This document shows, in pieces, positions 1 through 8,488 of a stretch of 64,000 nucleotides of DNA (positions are counted from its first letter, which is position 1; every line of letters starts with the position of its first letter). The DNA is taken from positions 42,749 through 106,748 of the forward strand of contig NZ_NSKH01000018.1 of NCBI RefSeq assembly GCF_003144095.1. Direction: 5' to 3'. A model generated the notes under the pieces. It was not told the DNA's origin. It ran no database searches and saw only the letters and a list, made by a program, of their open reading frames with translations. The translations under genes were made by a program, and so were the position numbers. This DNA comes from Streptomyces sp. ICBB 8177 (GTDB lineage Bacteria > Actinomycetota > Actinomycetes > Streptomycetales > Streptomycetaceae).

Positions 1-33
1 TTCTCCAGCTTATCAGATCTTTTCGGACCCGAT

Positions 34-55
34 TCCCGCCGGCGGGATTTTGTTT
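34..55 (+). terminator. Putative terminator of an upstream gene
   Basis: A self-complementary TCCCGCCGGCGGGA (34-47) is followed at once by a T-rich stretch (48-54), which is the intrinsic-terminator layout and is uncommon in such GC-rich DNA. It would end a rightward gene lying left of the window. From here to the trpS leader at 303 I see no convincing gene; codon bias of the small frames is poor. Confidence 0.4.
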
Positions 56-290
56 CGCGCCTTCCGGCGTGTCCACTACTTTAGCGGATTTCCCCGCCGA
101 CTCATAATCGAGCCGGTCGAATGCGATTCCGGGCAAGCCGAAATACATCCCGTTGGGGAGGCCGTGCAGTAGTGGTGTGCCGCCGGGCGGCAGGAGTGGC
201 TGCCGTTTGCCCCTCTCGGGGCGTGGCAACTGTTCGACTCTACACCAGCGGGTCTGGCGCGTTCAAACCACGCCACGCCGGGGTGTGGGC

Positions 291-296
291 TATGCT
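291..296 (+). promoter_or_regulatory. -10 box of the trpS leader
   Basis: TATGCT lies six bases before the leader-peptide ATG at 303. This spacing puts transcription start on or next to the ATG, so the leader would be translated from a leaderless mRNA. No clear -35 element is visible at the usual distance; TTCAAA at 262-267 is too far away. Confidence 0.5.
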
Positions 297-302
297 GCCG
301 GC

Positions 303-344
303 ATGACTTCGCACGCGCTCACGCAGCAGTGGTGGGCCGCCTGA
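303..344 (+). CDS. Trp leader peptide (13 aa)
   Basis: The frame reads MTSHALTQQWWAA and stops at TGA 342-344. Two adjacent Trp codons (330-335) sit just before a set of alternative hairpins. No Shine-Dalgarno is present, and the TATGCT box just upstream implies leaderless translation. The peptide itself probably has no function; its role is to make the ribosome stall when charged tRNA-Trp is scarce. Ribosome-mediated attenuation of an auxiliary, indolmycin-resistant trpS is known in Streptomyces coelicolor, and the layout here agrees with it. Confidence 0.85.
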   Translation: MTSHALTQQWWAA

Positions 345-398
345 CGGCGGCCGCCCTCCAGCGCATGCGATCCAACGGCCGCCGCCTCGGCGGCCGTT
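335..398 (+). promoter_or_regulatory. Transcription attenuator of trpS
   Basis: Three mutually exclusive pairings are visible. Segment 1 (GGCCGCC, 335-341) can pair with segment 2 (GGCGGCC, 346-352). Segment 2 can instead pair with segment 3 (GGCCGCC, 377-383), forming an antiterminator. Segment 3 with its flank (AACGGCCGCC, 374-383) pairs perfectly with GGCGGCCGTT (389-398) across a 5-nt loop, forming the terminator. A ribosome stalled on the Trp codons would cover segment 1, free segment 2 and prevent termination. A U-tract after the terminator is weak. Confidence 0.8.
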
Positions 399-464
399 CG
401 CGTATCTCCACCCAGACGGCGGCCACCGCGGGCAGCGGCCCCGAACCGTCGGGAGACAGACGAG

Positions 465-1463
465 ATGACGCGCATCTTCAGCGGTATCAAGCCCACCGGC
501 CACCTGACCCTGGGCAACTACCTGGGCGCCCTGCGCCGGTGGGTCCAGGTCGACCAGCACGCCGCTGACGCCCTGTTCAGCGTGGTCGACCTGCACGCCC
601 TGACCGTCGACCACGACCCTGGGCGGGTACGCCGGCTGAGCCGGCAGGCGGCGACGCTCATGCTGGCGGCCGGGCTGGACCCACGGGTCTGCACGCTGTT
701 CGTCCAGAGCCACGTCGACGAGCACACCCGGCTCGCGTACCTCATGGAGTGCACCGCGAGCGACGGCGAGATGCGGCGCATGATCCAGTACAAGGAGAAG
801 GAGGCGCAGGAACGGGCGCGCGGGCGCGGTGTGCGCCTGTCGCTGCTGACGTATCCCGCGCTGATGGCGGCGGACATCCTGGCGTACCAGGCGGACGAGG
901 TCCCGGTCGGCGAGGACCAGACGCAGCACGTCGAGCTGACCCGGGACCTGGCCGTGCGCTTCAACCAGCGGTACGGGCACACCTTCACGGTGCCGCGGGC
1001 GACGCGTCCGCCGGTGGCGGCGCGGGTGATGGACCTTCAGGACCCGACGTCGAAGATGGGCAAGTCGCACGCCGCGACCGCCGGGATCATCTACCTGCTG
1101 GACGAGCCGGAGGCGATCCGCAGGAAGGTCATGCGCGCGGTGACCGACAGCGGCAACGAGGTGGGCTACGACCGCGAGGAGCGGCCCGGCGTCTCCAACC
1201 TGCTGGACATCCTCGCCGCCTGCACCGACGGCGACCCGGAGCGGCTCGCGCAGGACTACGACAGCTACGGCGCGTTGAAGAAGGACACCGCCGAGGCGGT
1301 CGTGGAGGCGCTGCGGCCGGTGCGCGAACGGCACGCCGAGCTTTGCGCCCAGCCGGAGGTCGTGGCGGACGTGCTGCGCGAGGGGGCGGAACGCGCTCGG
1401 GCGCTGGCCCGGCCCACGGTGGACGCGGCGTACGCGGCGGTGGGGCTGCTGGGCCGGGAGTGA
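465..1463 (+). CDS. trpS: Tryptophanyl-tRNA synthetase, auxiliary TrpRS1 type
   Basis: This class I synthetase charges tRNA-Trp with tryptophan. The TIGN-type signature TLGN is at residues 15-18 (KPTGHLTLGNYLGAL) and the KMSKS loop appears as KMGKS at 197-201. Its 332 residues fit the bacterial family. The ATG at 465 follows GGGAG (450-454) and lies 120 nt beyond the leader peptide, so expression should rise when Trp-tRNA falls. The attenuator and the nearby proC match the S. coelicolor trpRS1 locus, whose product tolerates indolmycin. That this strain keeps a second, housekeeping trpS elsewhere is inferred. Confidence 0.95.
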   Translation: MTRIFSGIKPTGHLTLGNYLGALRRWVQVDQHAADALFSVVDLHALTVDHDPGRVRRLSRQAATLMLAAGLDPRVCTLFVQSHVDEHTRLAYLMECTASDGEMRRMIQYKEKEAQERARGRGVRLSLLTYPALMAADILAYQADEVPVGEDQTQHVELTRDLAVRFNQRYGHTFTVPRATRPPVAARVMDLQDPTSKMGKSHAATAGIIYLLDEPEAIRRKVMRAVTDSGNEVGYDREERPGVSNLLDILAACTDGDPERLAQDYDSYGALKKDTAEAVVEALRPVRERHAELCAQPEVVADVLREGAERARALARPTVDAAYAAVGLLGRE

Positions 1464-1483
1464 GACGGGAGTGGGAGGAGAGC

Positions 1484-1521
1484 GGGGCGGAGGGGGCGTG
1501 CGGGCGCGCCCCCTCCGCCCC
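1484..1521. terminator. Bidirectional terminator between trpS and proC
   Basis: A perfect 15-bp stem (1484-1498 with 1507-1521) with an 8-nt loop lies between the ends of the convergent genes trpS and proC. It has no T-run, as is usual for terminators in this kind of genome. Confidence 0.75.
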
Positions 1522-1600
1522 CGTCCGCGCCCGCCTCGCTCGCCAGCCCGCGCCCCCTCGCCTCCGGCGAACGCGTCCCCGCCCGCCCGCGCGGCCTGCC

Positions 1601-2410
1601 TCAGCTCTTGCCCTCGGCCAGTTCGCGGCTGCGGTCGCGGGCGGCTTCCAGGGCGGCGAGCAGGGCCGCCCGTACCCCGTGGCTCTCCAGTTCGCGGATG
1701 GCGCTGATCGTGGTGCCCGCCGGGGAGGTGACCGCCTCGCGCAGCTTGACGGGGTGTTCACCGCTGTCGCGGAGCATCACGGCGGCCCCTATGGCGGACT
1801 GCACGATCAGGTCGTGCGCCTGGGAACGCGGCAGGCCGAGCAGGATGCCGGCGTCCGTCATGGCTTCGACCAGGTAGTAGAAGTACGCCGGGCCGGAGCC
1901 GGACAGCGCGGTGGCCGCGTCCTGGTGCTTCTCCGGGACGCGCAGCGTCTTGCCGACCGGGTTGAAGATCTCCTCGGCGCGCCGCAGGTGCTCCTCGGTG
2001 GCGTGGCTGCCGGCCGAGATGACGGACATGCCCTCGTCGACCAGGACCGGGGTGTTGGGCATGACGCGGACCACCGGGGTGCCCTCGGCGAGGCGTTCCT
2101 CGAAGAACGCGGTGGGCACGCCCGCCGCGGCGGAGATCACCAGGCGGTCGGCCGGGACGTGCGGGGCCAGCTCGTCCAGGAGGGCGGACATGTCCTGCGG
2201 TTTGACGGCGAGGATCAGGGTGTCGGCGGTCTTGGCGGCCTCGGCGTTGGTGACGCAGGCGACGCCGTAGCGTTCGCGCAGTGCGGCGGCGCGGTCGGCG
2301 CGGCGGGTGGTGACCAGGAGTTCGCCGGGCGCCCAGCCCGCGCGGATCATGCCGGACAGCAGCGCCTCACCGATCTTGCCGGTGCCAAGGACGGCGACTT
2401 TCTGGGTCAT
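1601..2410 (-). CDS. proC: Pyrroline-5-carboxylate reductase
   Basis: ProC reduces pyrroline-5-carboxylate to L-proline with NAD(P)H, the last step of proline synthesis. The 269-residue protein begins MTQKVAVLGTGKIGEALLSG, with the Rossmann glycine motif GTGKIG at residues 9-14. Its C-terminal dimer domain carries ALSGSGPAYFYYLVEAM and SPAGTTI, both hallmarks of the family. The ATG at 2410 is preceded by GAGGTGAG on its own strand. It is convergent with trpS and divergent from the histidine-kinase gene at 2610, with about 200 bp between. Confidence 0.95.
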   Translation of the reverse strand: MTQKVAVLGTGKIGEALLSGMIRAGWAPGELLVTTRRADRAAALRERYGVACVTNAEAAKTADTLILAVKPQDMSALLDELAPHVPADRLVISAAAGVPTAFFEERLAEGTPVVRVMPNTPVLVDEGMSVISAGSHATEEHLRRAEEIFNPVGKTLRVPEKHQDAATALSGSGPAYFYYLVEAMTDAGILLGLPRSQAHDLIVQSAIGAAVMLRDSGEHPVKLREAVTSPAGTTISAIRELESHGVRAALLAALEAARDRSRELAEGKS

Positions 2411-2609
2411 GGAGCGGCTCACCTCAGCCTTGCGGGGGTTACGCGTATCTGCCGTGCTGCGGTCATCCTCGCACCGGCGCGGGGTGCGGCGTACGGGCGT
2501 CTCACGGCGCGGGCGGGCGAGGGCCCCCGCCGGGGGTGGGCCTACCCCCACCCCGATCGGGGCGCTGCGGGCAGTGCCCCGAAGGGCCCGGCTGACCGAG
2601 ACTGCTGGC

Positions 2610-4118
2610 ATGAGGGAACGACGGGGTCACGGGCCGTACCGCGATGGCCGGGGCGGAGCCGGCGGGGACGGGTGGCGTTCGCAGTTGCGGGAGTGGCACG
2701 AGGAGCACCACCGCGAGCAGATGGCCGTGCACGACGAGATGGTGCGCGAGAGGCGCGAGCAGTGGCGCCGGCACCAGGAGGTCCACCGGGAGCGGGTGCG
2801 CGAGCGGCGCGAACGCCACCGGGAACGCACCGAGCACCGCCGGGAGCGGTACGAGCTGCGGCGGGCCCAGCGGCACGAGCGGGCCGTCGAGCGCCGCAGG
2901 GCGGTGGCCCTGGGCCTGCGGTTGTCCGGCCGGTCGCTCAGCACCGTCTTCGGACTGGTCGTCGCGGTGGCGGGGATCGCGCTGACGGTCTGCCTGCCGT
3001 TCGTCGGGCCTCCGGCGCTGCGCACGACGCGGTGGTTCGCGCGGCGGCAGCGGCGGTTGCTGGCTGAGGTCTTCGGGCGTGAGGTGCCGGAGGCGTACCT
3101 CCCGGCCATGACCGGGGAGCGCCTGCCGGGCGGGAAGTTCCGCTACGGGGACCGGATCGAGCGCAAGGAGCGGTCCCCCTGGGAGGTGGAGTTCTGGCGG
3201 CTTTTCGGTGATCCGGCGAGCTGGCGCGATCTGAGGTGGCTGGCGTGTGCGCCGCTGCTGGGGCTGGTGGCGCTGGTGCCGACGCTGTGCCTGCTGGTCG
3301 GGGCGCTGGGCCAGCTGCGGGTGATCAGCGGGCCGGGGCACGTGATGCTGGCGGCGCTGTTCGTCTCCGGCTGGCTGATCGCGCCGGGGTGCGTGGCCGC
3401 GTACCGGCGCTGGTCGGTGGCGCTGCTGGAGCCGCCGCGCAACGCCGCGCTGGAGCAGCGGGTGCAGCGGCTCACCGAGACCCGCGCGGACGCGGTGGAC
3501 ACCCAGGCGGCGGAGCTGCGGCGCATCGAACGCGATCTGCACGACGGGGTCCAGGCGCGGCTGGTGGCGATGGGCCTGAACCTGGGCACGGTCGAGCAGT
3601 TGATGGAGACCGACCCGGCGGCGGCCAGGGAACTGCTGGCGCAGTCGCGTGAGGCGTCGGCGAACGCGTTGCGGGAGCTGCGCGGTCTGGTGCGCGGCAT
3701 CCATCCGCCGGTCCTGGCGGAACGCGGTCTGGCGGACGCGATCAAGGCGCTGGCGCTGGACAGCCCGCTGACGGTGGAGGTGGCGGAGGACCTGCCGGGG
3801 CGGGCCGAGCCGCCGGTGGAGTCGGCGGTGTACTTCGCGGTGAGCGAGCTGCTGACCAACGCGGCCCGGCACTCGGGGGCCGGCCGGGTCTGGATCGACC
3901 TGCACCACACCGGTGACGCGCTGCGGGTCCAGGTGACCGACGACGGACGGGGCGGCGCGGACCACCGGTCCGGCCCGGGCACCGGGCTGCGCGGGATCGA
4001 GCGGCGGCTCGGTACGTTCGACGGCGTACTCGCCCTGAGCAGTCCGCGGGGCGGCCCGACCATCGTGACCTTGGAGTTGCCGTGCGCGTTGTCCTCGCGG
4101 AGGACCTCTACCTGCTGA
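2610..4118 (+). CDS. Sensor histidine kinase with charged N-terminal helix
   Basis: A 502-residue membrane kinase of the HisKA_3/HATPase (NarX/DesK) type. Residues about 25-100 are almost pure Arg, Glu, His and Gln in helical heptads, then hydrophobic segments follow (near 110-130 and 210-265). The phosphorylated histidine is in IERDLHDGV (H311), and the ATP-binding part has the N box SELLTNAARHSG and the glycine motifs DDGRGG and GTGLRGI. The last 37 bases overlap the response-regulator gene, so the two are co-translated. The signal it senses is unknown. The ATG at 2610 is chosen because upstream codons lack coding character. Confidence 0.88.
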   Translation: MRERRGHGPYRDGRGGAGGDGWRSQLREWHEEHHREQMAVHDEMVRERREQWRRHQEVHRERVRERRERHRERTEHRRERYELRRAQRHERAVERRRAVALGLRLSGRSLSTVFGLVVAVAGIALTVCLPFVGPPALRTTRWFARRQRRLLAEVFGREVPEAYLPAMTGERLPGGKFRYGDRIERKERSPWEVEFWRLFGDPASWRDLRWLACAPLLGLVALVPTLCLLVGALGQLRVISGPGHVMLAALFVSGWLIAPGCVAAYRRWSVALLEPPRNAALEQRVQRLTETRADAVDTQAAELRRIERDLHDGVQARLVAMGLNLGTVEQLMETDPAAARELLAQSREASANALRELRGLVRGIHPPVLAERGLADAIKALALDSPLTVEVAEDLPGRAEPPVESAVYFAVSELLTNAARHSGAGRVWIDLHHTGDALRVQVTDDGRGGADHRSGPGTGLRGIERRLGTFDGVLALSSPRGGPTIVTLELPCALSSRRTSTC

Positions 4119-4729
4119 GGGAAGGCCTGATCCGGCTGCTGGAGGCCCACGGCTTCGAGATCGCGGCGGCGGTGGAGAGCGGGCCGGAGTTGCAGCGGGC
4201 GCTGGTGGAGTCGCGGCCGGACGTCGCGGTGGTGGACGTCCGCCTGCCGCCGACCTTCACCGACGAGGGGTTGCAGGCGGCGCTGGCGGCGCGGCGGCAG
4301 GTCCCGGGGCTGCCGGTGCTGGTGCTGTCGCAGCACGTGGAGCAGTTGTACGCGCGCGAGTTGCTGGCGGACGGCAGCGGCGGGGTGGGCTACCTGCTCA
4401 AGGACCGGGTGTTCAACGCGGAGCAGTTCACCGACGCGGTGCGGCGGGTGGCGGCGGGCGGTACGGCGATGGACCCTGACGTGATCGCCAAGCTGATGGC
4501 CAGCAACTCGCGCGACGAGCCGCTGGCGGCGCTGACGCCGCGCGAGCGGGAGGTGCTGGAGCTGATGGCGGAGGGGCGCTCCAACGCGGCGGTGGCGCAG
4601 CGGCTGTTCATCAGCGAGGGGGCGGTGGGCAAGCACACCACGAGCATCTTCACCAAGCTGGGCCTGGCCGCCTCGGACGACGACAACCGCCGGGTGCTGG
4701 CGGTGCTGGCGTACCTCAACGGCAGCTGA
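4082..4729 (+). CDS. NarL/FixJ-family response regulator
   Basis: A 215-residue regulator partnered with the kinase just upstream. The receiver domain (about 1-120) begins MRVVLAEDLYLLREGL with acidic residues for Mg2+, has the phospho-acceptor in PDVAVVDVRLP and the conserved lysine in YLLKD. A LuxR-type HTH follows (LTPREREVLELMAEGRSNAAVAQRLF). Translation starts at GTG 4082 inside the kinase gene, an overlap that favours coupled synthesis. The target genes cannot be told from the sequence. Confidence 0.92.
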   Translation: MRVVLAEDLYLLREGLIRLLEAHGFEIAAAVESGPELQRALVESRPDVAVVDVRLPPTFTDEGLQAALAARRQVPGLPVLVLSQHVEQLYARELLADGSGGVGYLLKDRVFNAEQFTDAVRRVAAGGTAMDPDVIAKLMASNSRDEPLAALTPREREVLELMAEGRSNAAVAQRLFISEGAVGKHTTSIFTKLGLAASDDDNRRVLAVLAYLNGS

Positions 4730-4759
4730 GCCCGGCCGCCGCGGGCGCGCTTTCCCGCG

Positions 4760-5242
4760 CTACTTGCGCTTGCGTTTGCCGTTCGCGCGCCGGGCCTTGG
4801 CCTTGCGCTCGTACGCGGTGCGGGCGGCCTCGTACTCGGCGCGGTGCAGGCCCTCCCCGGGGGCCTCGGTCAGGCAGCGCAGGGCGTAGGCGACCAGGAT
4901 GCCGATGAAGCCGATGAACAGCAGGCCCCTGCTGTCCGCCCGGCTCGACTGCGACCTGCGCTGGAAGCCGCTCCAGGTCTGGCCGAAGGCCAGCGCGGTG
5001 CAGACGGCGACGGCGACGACGAACAGCAGCTCGACGAAGCCGCCGACGTTCGCGTCGTCGAAGCCCTGGTACGCGAAGCGGATCAAGAACGCGCCGGCCG
5101 CGGCGGCGACCAGCGCGCCGGTCCCGAGACCGGCGCGCCGCGCCGCGTAGCCGCCGTCGTGGTCGACCCAGGTCGTGCCGAAGAACCGCAGGGGTTCGGG
5201 GGCCGGGGCTTCGTCGTGCTGTGCTGCTGGTGTCTCGCTCAC
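4760..5242 (-). CDS. Small membrane protein of unknown function
   Basis: I do not recognise a family. The 160-residue protein has a short Pro-rich start, three likely membrane helices (GTGALVAAAAGAFLIRFAY, FVELLFVVAVAVCTALAFG and GLLFIGFIGILVAYALRCL), and a strongly basic tail ending ANGKRKRK that should lie in the cytosol. It begins only 11 nt after ilvD ends on the same strand, so the two are probably transcribed together, but nothing ties it to branched-chain amino acid synthesis. Confidence 0.7.
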   Translation of the reverse strand: MSETPAAQHDEAPAPEPLRFFGTTWVDHDGGYAARRAGLGTGALVAAAAGAFLIRFAYQGFDDANVGGFVELLFVVAVAVCTALAFGQTWSGFQRRSQSSRADSRGLLFIGFIGILVAYALRCLTEAPGEGLHRAEYEAARTAYERKAKARRANGKRKRK

Positions 5243-5252
5243 CCCGCGATTG

Positions 5253-7094
5253 TCACCCGAGCGCGTCGACGTCGCGCACGGCCCCCTTGTCGGCGCTGGT
5301 GGCCATCGCCGCGTAGGCGCGCAGCGCGGCGGAGACCTTGCGGTCGCGGGCCTTCGGCGCGTAGACGCCGCCCAGGGCCGCGCGCCGGGCGTCCAGTTCC
5401 TTCTGCGGGACCAGGACCTCGATGGTGCGGCCGGGGATGTCGATGCGGATCCGGTCGCCGTCCTGGACCAGCGCGATGGTGCCGCCCGCCGCCGCCTCCG
5501 GGGAGACGTGGCCGATGGACAGGCCCGAGGTGCCGCCGGAGAAGCGGCCGTCGGTGATCAGCGCGCAGGCCTTGCCGAGGCCGCGGCCCTTGAGGAATGC
5601 GGTCGGGTAGAGCATCTCCTGCATGCCGGGGCCGCCCTTGGGGCCCTCGTAGCGGACGACGACCACGTCGCCCTCCGCGACCCGCTTGCCGAGGATCGCC
5701 TCGACCGCCTGTTCCTGGGACTCCACGACCACGGCCGGGCCCTCGAAGACCAGGATCGACTCGTCGACACCGGCGGTCTTGACCACGCAGCCGTCGAAGG
5801 CGAGGTTGCCCTTGAGCACCGCGAGGCCGCCGTCGGCCGAGTAGGCGTGCGCCAGGTCGCGGACGCAGCCGTGCTCGGCGTCGGTGTCGAGCGACTCCCA
5901 GCGCTCGGACTGGGAGAACGCGGTGGACGAGCGCACGCAGCCGGGGGCGGCGTGGAACATCTCGACGGCCCGGGGCGACGGGGAGCCGCCGCGCACGTCC
6001 CACTGCTTGAGCCAGTCGGCGAGCGAGGCGGAGTGCACCGCGTGCACGTCCTCGTTGAGCAGTCCGGCTCGGTGCAGTTCGCCGAGGATGGCGGGGATGC
6101 CGCCGGCGCGGTGCACGTCCTCCATGTGGTACGAGCCGTTGGGCGCGACCTTGCACAGGCACGGCACGCCGCGCGAGAGCTGGTCGATGTCGTCCATGGT
6201 GAAGTCGAGCGCGGCCTCACGGGCGGCGGCCAGCAGGTGGAGGATGGTGTTGGTCGAGCCGCCCATGGCGATGTCCATGGCCATGGCGTTCTCGAACGCG
6301 GCGCGGTTGGCGGTGGCGCGCGGCAGGACGGTGGCGTCGTCCTGGTCGTGGTAGCGCTTGGTGATCTCCACGACCGTGCGGCCGGCGTCCTCGTAGAGGT
6401 CCTTGCGGGCGGTGTGGGTGGCGAGCACCGAGCCGTTGCCGGGCAGGGCCAGGCCAAGCGCCTCGACCAGGCAGTTCATCGAGTTGGCGGTGAACATGCC
6501 GGAACAGGAGCCGCAGGTGGGGCAGGCGGCCTCCTCGACGCGGGCGAGGTCCTCGTCGCTGACGGTCTCCGAGACCGCGTCGGACATGGCGGAGATCAGG
6601 TCGAGGCCGGTGCGCACGGTGCCGTCCACCAGGACCGCCTTGCCGGCCTCCATGGGGCCGCCGGAGACGAAGACGGTGGGGATGTTCAGGCGCAGCGCGG
6701 CCATCAGCATGCCGGGCGTGATCTTGTCGCAGTTGGAGATGCAGATCAGCGCGTCGGCGCAGTGCGCCTCGACCATGTACTCGACGGAGTCGGCGATCAG
6801 GTCGCGGGAGGGCAGGCTGTAGAGCATGCCGCCGTGGCCCATGGCGATGCCGTCGTCGACGGCGATGGTGTTGAACTCGCGCGGGATGCCGCCGGCGCGC
6901 TTGATCGCCTCGGAGACGATGCGGCCGACGGGCTGGAGGTGGGTGTGGCCGGGTACGAACTCGGTGAAGCTGTTGGCGACCGCGATGATCGGCTTGCCGA
7001 AGTCCTCGCGCTCGACTCCGGCGGCGCGCAGAAGGGCGCGCGCTCCCGCCATGTTGCGGCCGTGGGTGACCGTACGTGACCTCAGCTCGGGCAC
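5253..7094 (-). CDS. ilvD: Dihydroxy-acid dehydratase
   Basis: IlvD dehydrates 2,3-dihydroxy-isovalerate and -methylvalerate to the keto acids of valine and isoleucine synthesis. The 613 residues align in memory with the E. coli enzyme: [11 protein letters not shown] near 43-53, [10 protein letters not shown] with C122, and [10 protein letters not shown] with C191/C194/C197. A glycine replaces the first cluster cysteine found in the [2Fe-2S] branch, so the E. coli-type, oxygen-labile [4Fe-4S] form is expected. GTG 7094 is chosen for the AAGGAG eight to nine bases upstream and the family start. Confidence 0.96.
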   Translation of the reverse strand: MPELRSRTVTHGRNMAGARALLRAAGVEREDFGKPIIAVANSFTEFVPGHTHLQPVGRIVSEAIKRAGGIPREFNTIAVDDGIAMGHGGMLYSLPSRDLIADSVEYMVEAHCADALICISNCDKITPGMLMAALRLNIPTVFVSGGPMEAGKAVLVDGTVRTGLDLISAMSDAVSETVSDEDLARVEEAACPTCGSCSGMFTANSMNCLVEALGLALPGNGSVLATHTARKDLYEDAGRTVVEITKRYHDQDDATVLPRATANRAAFENAMAMDIAMGGSTNTILHLLAAAREAALDFTMDDIDQLSRGVPCLCKVAPNGSYHMEDVHRAGGIPAILGELHRAGLLNEDVHAVHSASLADWLKQWDVRGGSPSPRAVEMFHAAPGCVRSSTAFSQSERWESLDTDAEHGCVRDLAHAYSADGGLAVLKGNLAFDGCVVKTAGVDESILVFEGPAVVVESQEQAVEAILGKRVAEGDVVVVRYEGPKGGPGMQEMLYPTAFLKGRGLGKACALITDGRFSGGTSGLSIGHVSPEAAAGGTIALVQDGDRIRIDIPGRTIEVLVPQKELDARRAALGGVYAPKARDRKVSAALRAYAAMATSADKGAVRDVDALG

Positions 7095-7219
7095 GGTTGC
7101 TCCACTCCTTCGACGTCCCGCCACGCCTCGCGGCGCGGTCCAGATCCTTCCGAGGGTACGCCTGACGCCCAAGATCTGGACGCGCTGTCCGAATGACGGA
7201 CGCGGCGTTCAGTCCTCGG

Positions 7220-8083
7220 TCAGCGGCGGCCGACCTGGGCGGCGGAGGCGAGGTGGAGGCGGGTGAAGGCGAGCGCCTCTGCGAGGTCGGCCTCGCGTTC
7301 GGCGGCGGACAGCGAACGGCGGGTGTTGACCTCGACCACCACGTGCCCGGTGAAGCCGGAGGCGGCCAGCCGCTCCAGCAGCGCGGCGCACGGCTGCGTA
7401 CCGCGGCCCGGCACCAGGTGCTCGTCCTTGGCCGACCCGTTGCCGTCGGCGAGGTGCACGTGGGCGAGGCGGTCGCCCATGCGGCCGACCATCTCCAGCG
7501 CGTCGTTGCGGGCGGTGGCGGTGTGCGACAGGTCGACGGTGAAGTGGCGGAAGTCCTCGGTGGTGGGGTCCCAGTCGGGCGCGTACGCGAGCATCTCGCG
7601 GTCGCGGTAGCGCCACGGGTACATGTTCTCCACCGCGAACCGCACGTCGGTCTCGTCCGCCATCCGCCACACGCCGCGCACGAAGTCGCGCGCGTAGCTG
7701 CGCTGCCAGCGGAACGGCGGGTGGACCACGACGGTCGAGGCGCCGAGCCGCTCGGCGGCGGTGCGGGCGCGCTGCAGCTTGGTCCACGGGTCGGTGGACC
7801 ACACCCGCTGGGTGATCAGCAGGCAGGGGGCGTGCACCGCGAGGACGGGCACGCCGTGGTAGTCGGACAGGCGTCGCAGCGCCTCCACGTCCTGGCTGAC
7901 GGGGTCGGTCCACACCATGACCTCGACGCCGTCGTAGCCGAGACGCGCGGCGATCTCGAAGGCGGTCGCCGTCGACTCCGGGTAGACGGAGGCGGTGGAC
8001 AGCGCGACCTTGGCCTCCGGAACGGACACGGCGCGCCCGCGGGGCACGCCGTACGCCTGGGGGTCGTCTCCTGGGTCGGTCAC
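7220..8083 (-). CDS. TIM-barrel sugar phosphate isomerase/epimerase
   Basis: A 287-residue member of the xylose-isomerase-like TIM-barrel (AP_endonuc_2) superfamily. Barrel-strand motifs with metal-binding acidic and histidine residues include [58 protein letters not shown] and VVVEVNT. The substrate is not evident. The start chosen is GTG 8083, where TACGCT lies seven bases upstream and suggests a leaderless mRNA. A longer frame to 8203 exists but its extra residues are low-complexity. It is a single-gene unit on this strand. Confidence 0.85.
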   Translation of the reverse strand: MTDPGDDPQAYGVPRGRAVSVPEAKVALSTASVYPESTATAFEIAARLGYDGVEVMVWTDPVSQDVEALRRLSDYHGVPVLAVHAPCLLITQRVWSTDPWTKLQRARTAAERLGASTVVVHPPFRWQRSYARDFVRGVWRMADETDVRFAVENMYPWRYRDREMLAYAPDWDPTTEDFRHFTVDLSHTATARNDALEMVGRMGDRLAHVHLADGNGSAKDEHLVPGRGTQPCAALLERLAASGFTGHVVVEVNTRRSLSAAEREADLAEALAFTRLHLASAAQVGRR

Positions 8084-8231
8084 GGGCAACAGCGTACGGC
8101 CCTGGCGTGAGGGGACGGCGGGGACGTCACGCGATTTCGGCCCGGGGGCCGTGCTGCGCGCCTGCCTTTGATGCCCGGTCGCTGCGCGACTGGGGTGGCT
8201 CACGGAAGGCGTTTGGCGCCGGGGAGGGCGG

Positions 8232-8332
8232 AGGGTTCGCGGATTAGTTGCTTCCCCCTTGTCTCCGGCAAGGAGTTGTCACCGCTAGATACTTGTCGGA
8301 GACAACGGTGAGGCAACTGATCCGGAACCCCT
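8232..8332. repeat. About 100-nt imperfect palindrome downstream of the ppx-like gene
   Basis: Bases i and 16564-i pair almost throughout, with the centre at 8282. 8241-8254 pairs with 8310-8323 (two G-T wobbles) and 8259-8272 with 8292-8305 (one wobble). With one bulged base the arms extend to about 8233 and 8331. The motif (C/G)TTGTC recurs at 8258, 8275 and 8292, exactly 17 bp apart. It could be a MITE-like remnant, a hairpin RNA or an operator array. It lies between the ppx-like stop and the isomerase start, where no gene is seen. Confidence 0.75.
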
Positions 8333-8343
8333 ATGTCCCCCCG

Positions 8344-8488
8344 GGTCGCGAAGCGGACCGGTTCCCCTCAGTCTCGCCGGTCGCGCAGCGACCGGGGACC
8401 AAAGGCAGGTGCGCAGCACCGTGGGCACCCCGCCTCCGCCCCTCAAGCCGCGCAGCGGCGCAGACGCAACACTCCGCGGCAAGGCCGC
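8344..8488. repeat. Row of short hairpins at the 3' end of the ppx-like gene
   Basis: Perfect stems closed by 3-nt loops follow one another: 8377-8384/8388-8395 (8 bp), 8408-8412/8416-8420, 8447-8451/8455-8459 and 8476-8480/8484-8488. The first three share the loop GCA. The last abuts the ppx-like stop codon and probably acts as its terminator on the minus strand. The stretch has no coding character. Confidence 0.6.

Noticed and set aside
255-280. GTTCAAACC, resembling a tRNA T-arm
   Set aside because: No acceptor, D-arm or anticodon stem can be fitted around it; no tRNA gene was found in the window.
240-1334. A 364-codon frame opposite trpS
   Set aside because: It mirrors trpS codons, is His/Arg/Val-rich and has no domain; trpS is certain.
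749-3067. A 772-codon plus-strand frame across trpS, proC and the kinase gene
   Set aside because: It is out of frame with trpS and antisense to proC; its composition is Gly/Ala/Arg without family motifs.
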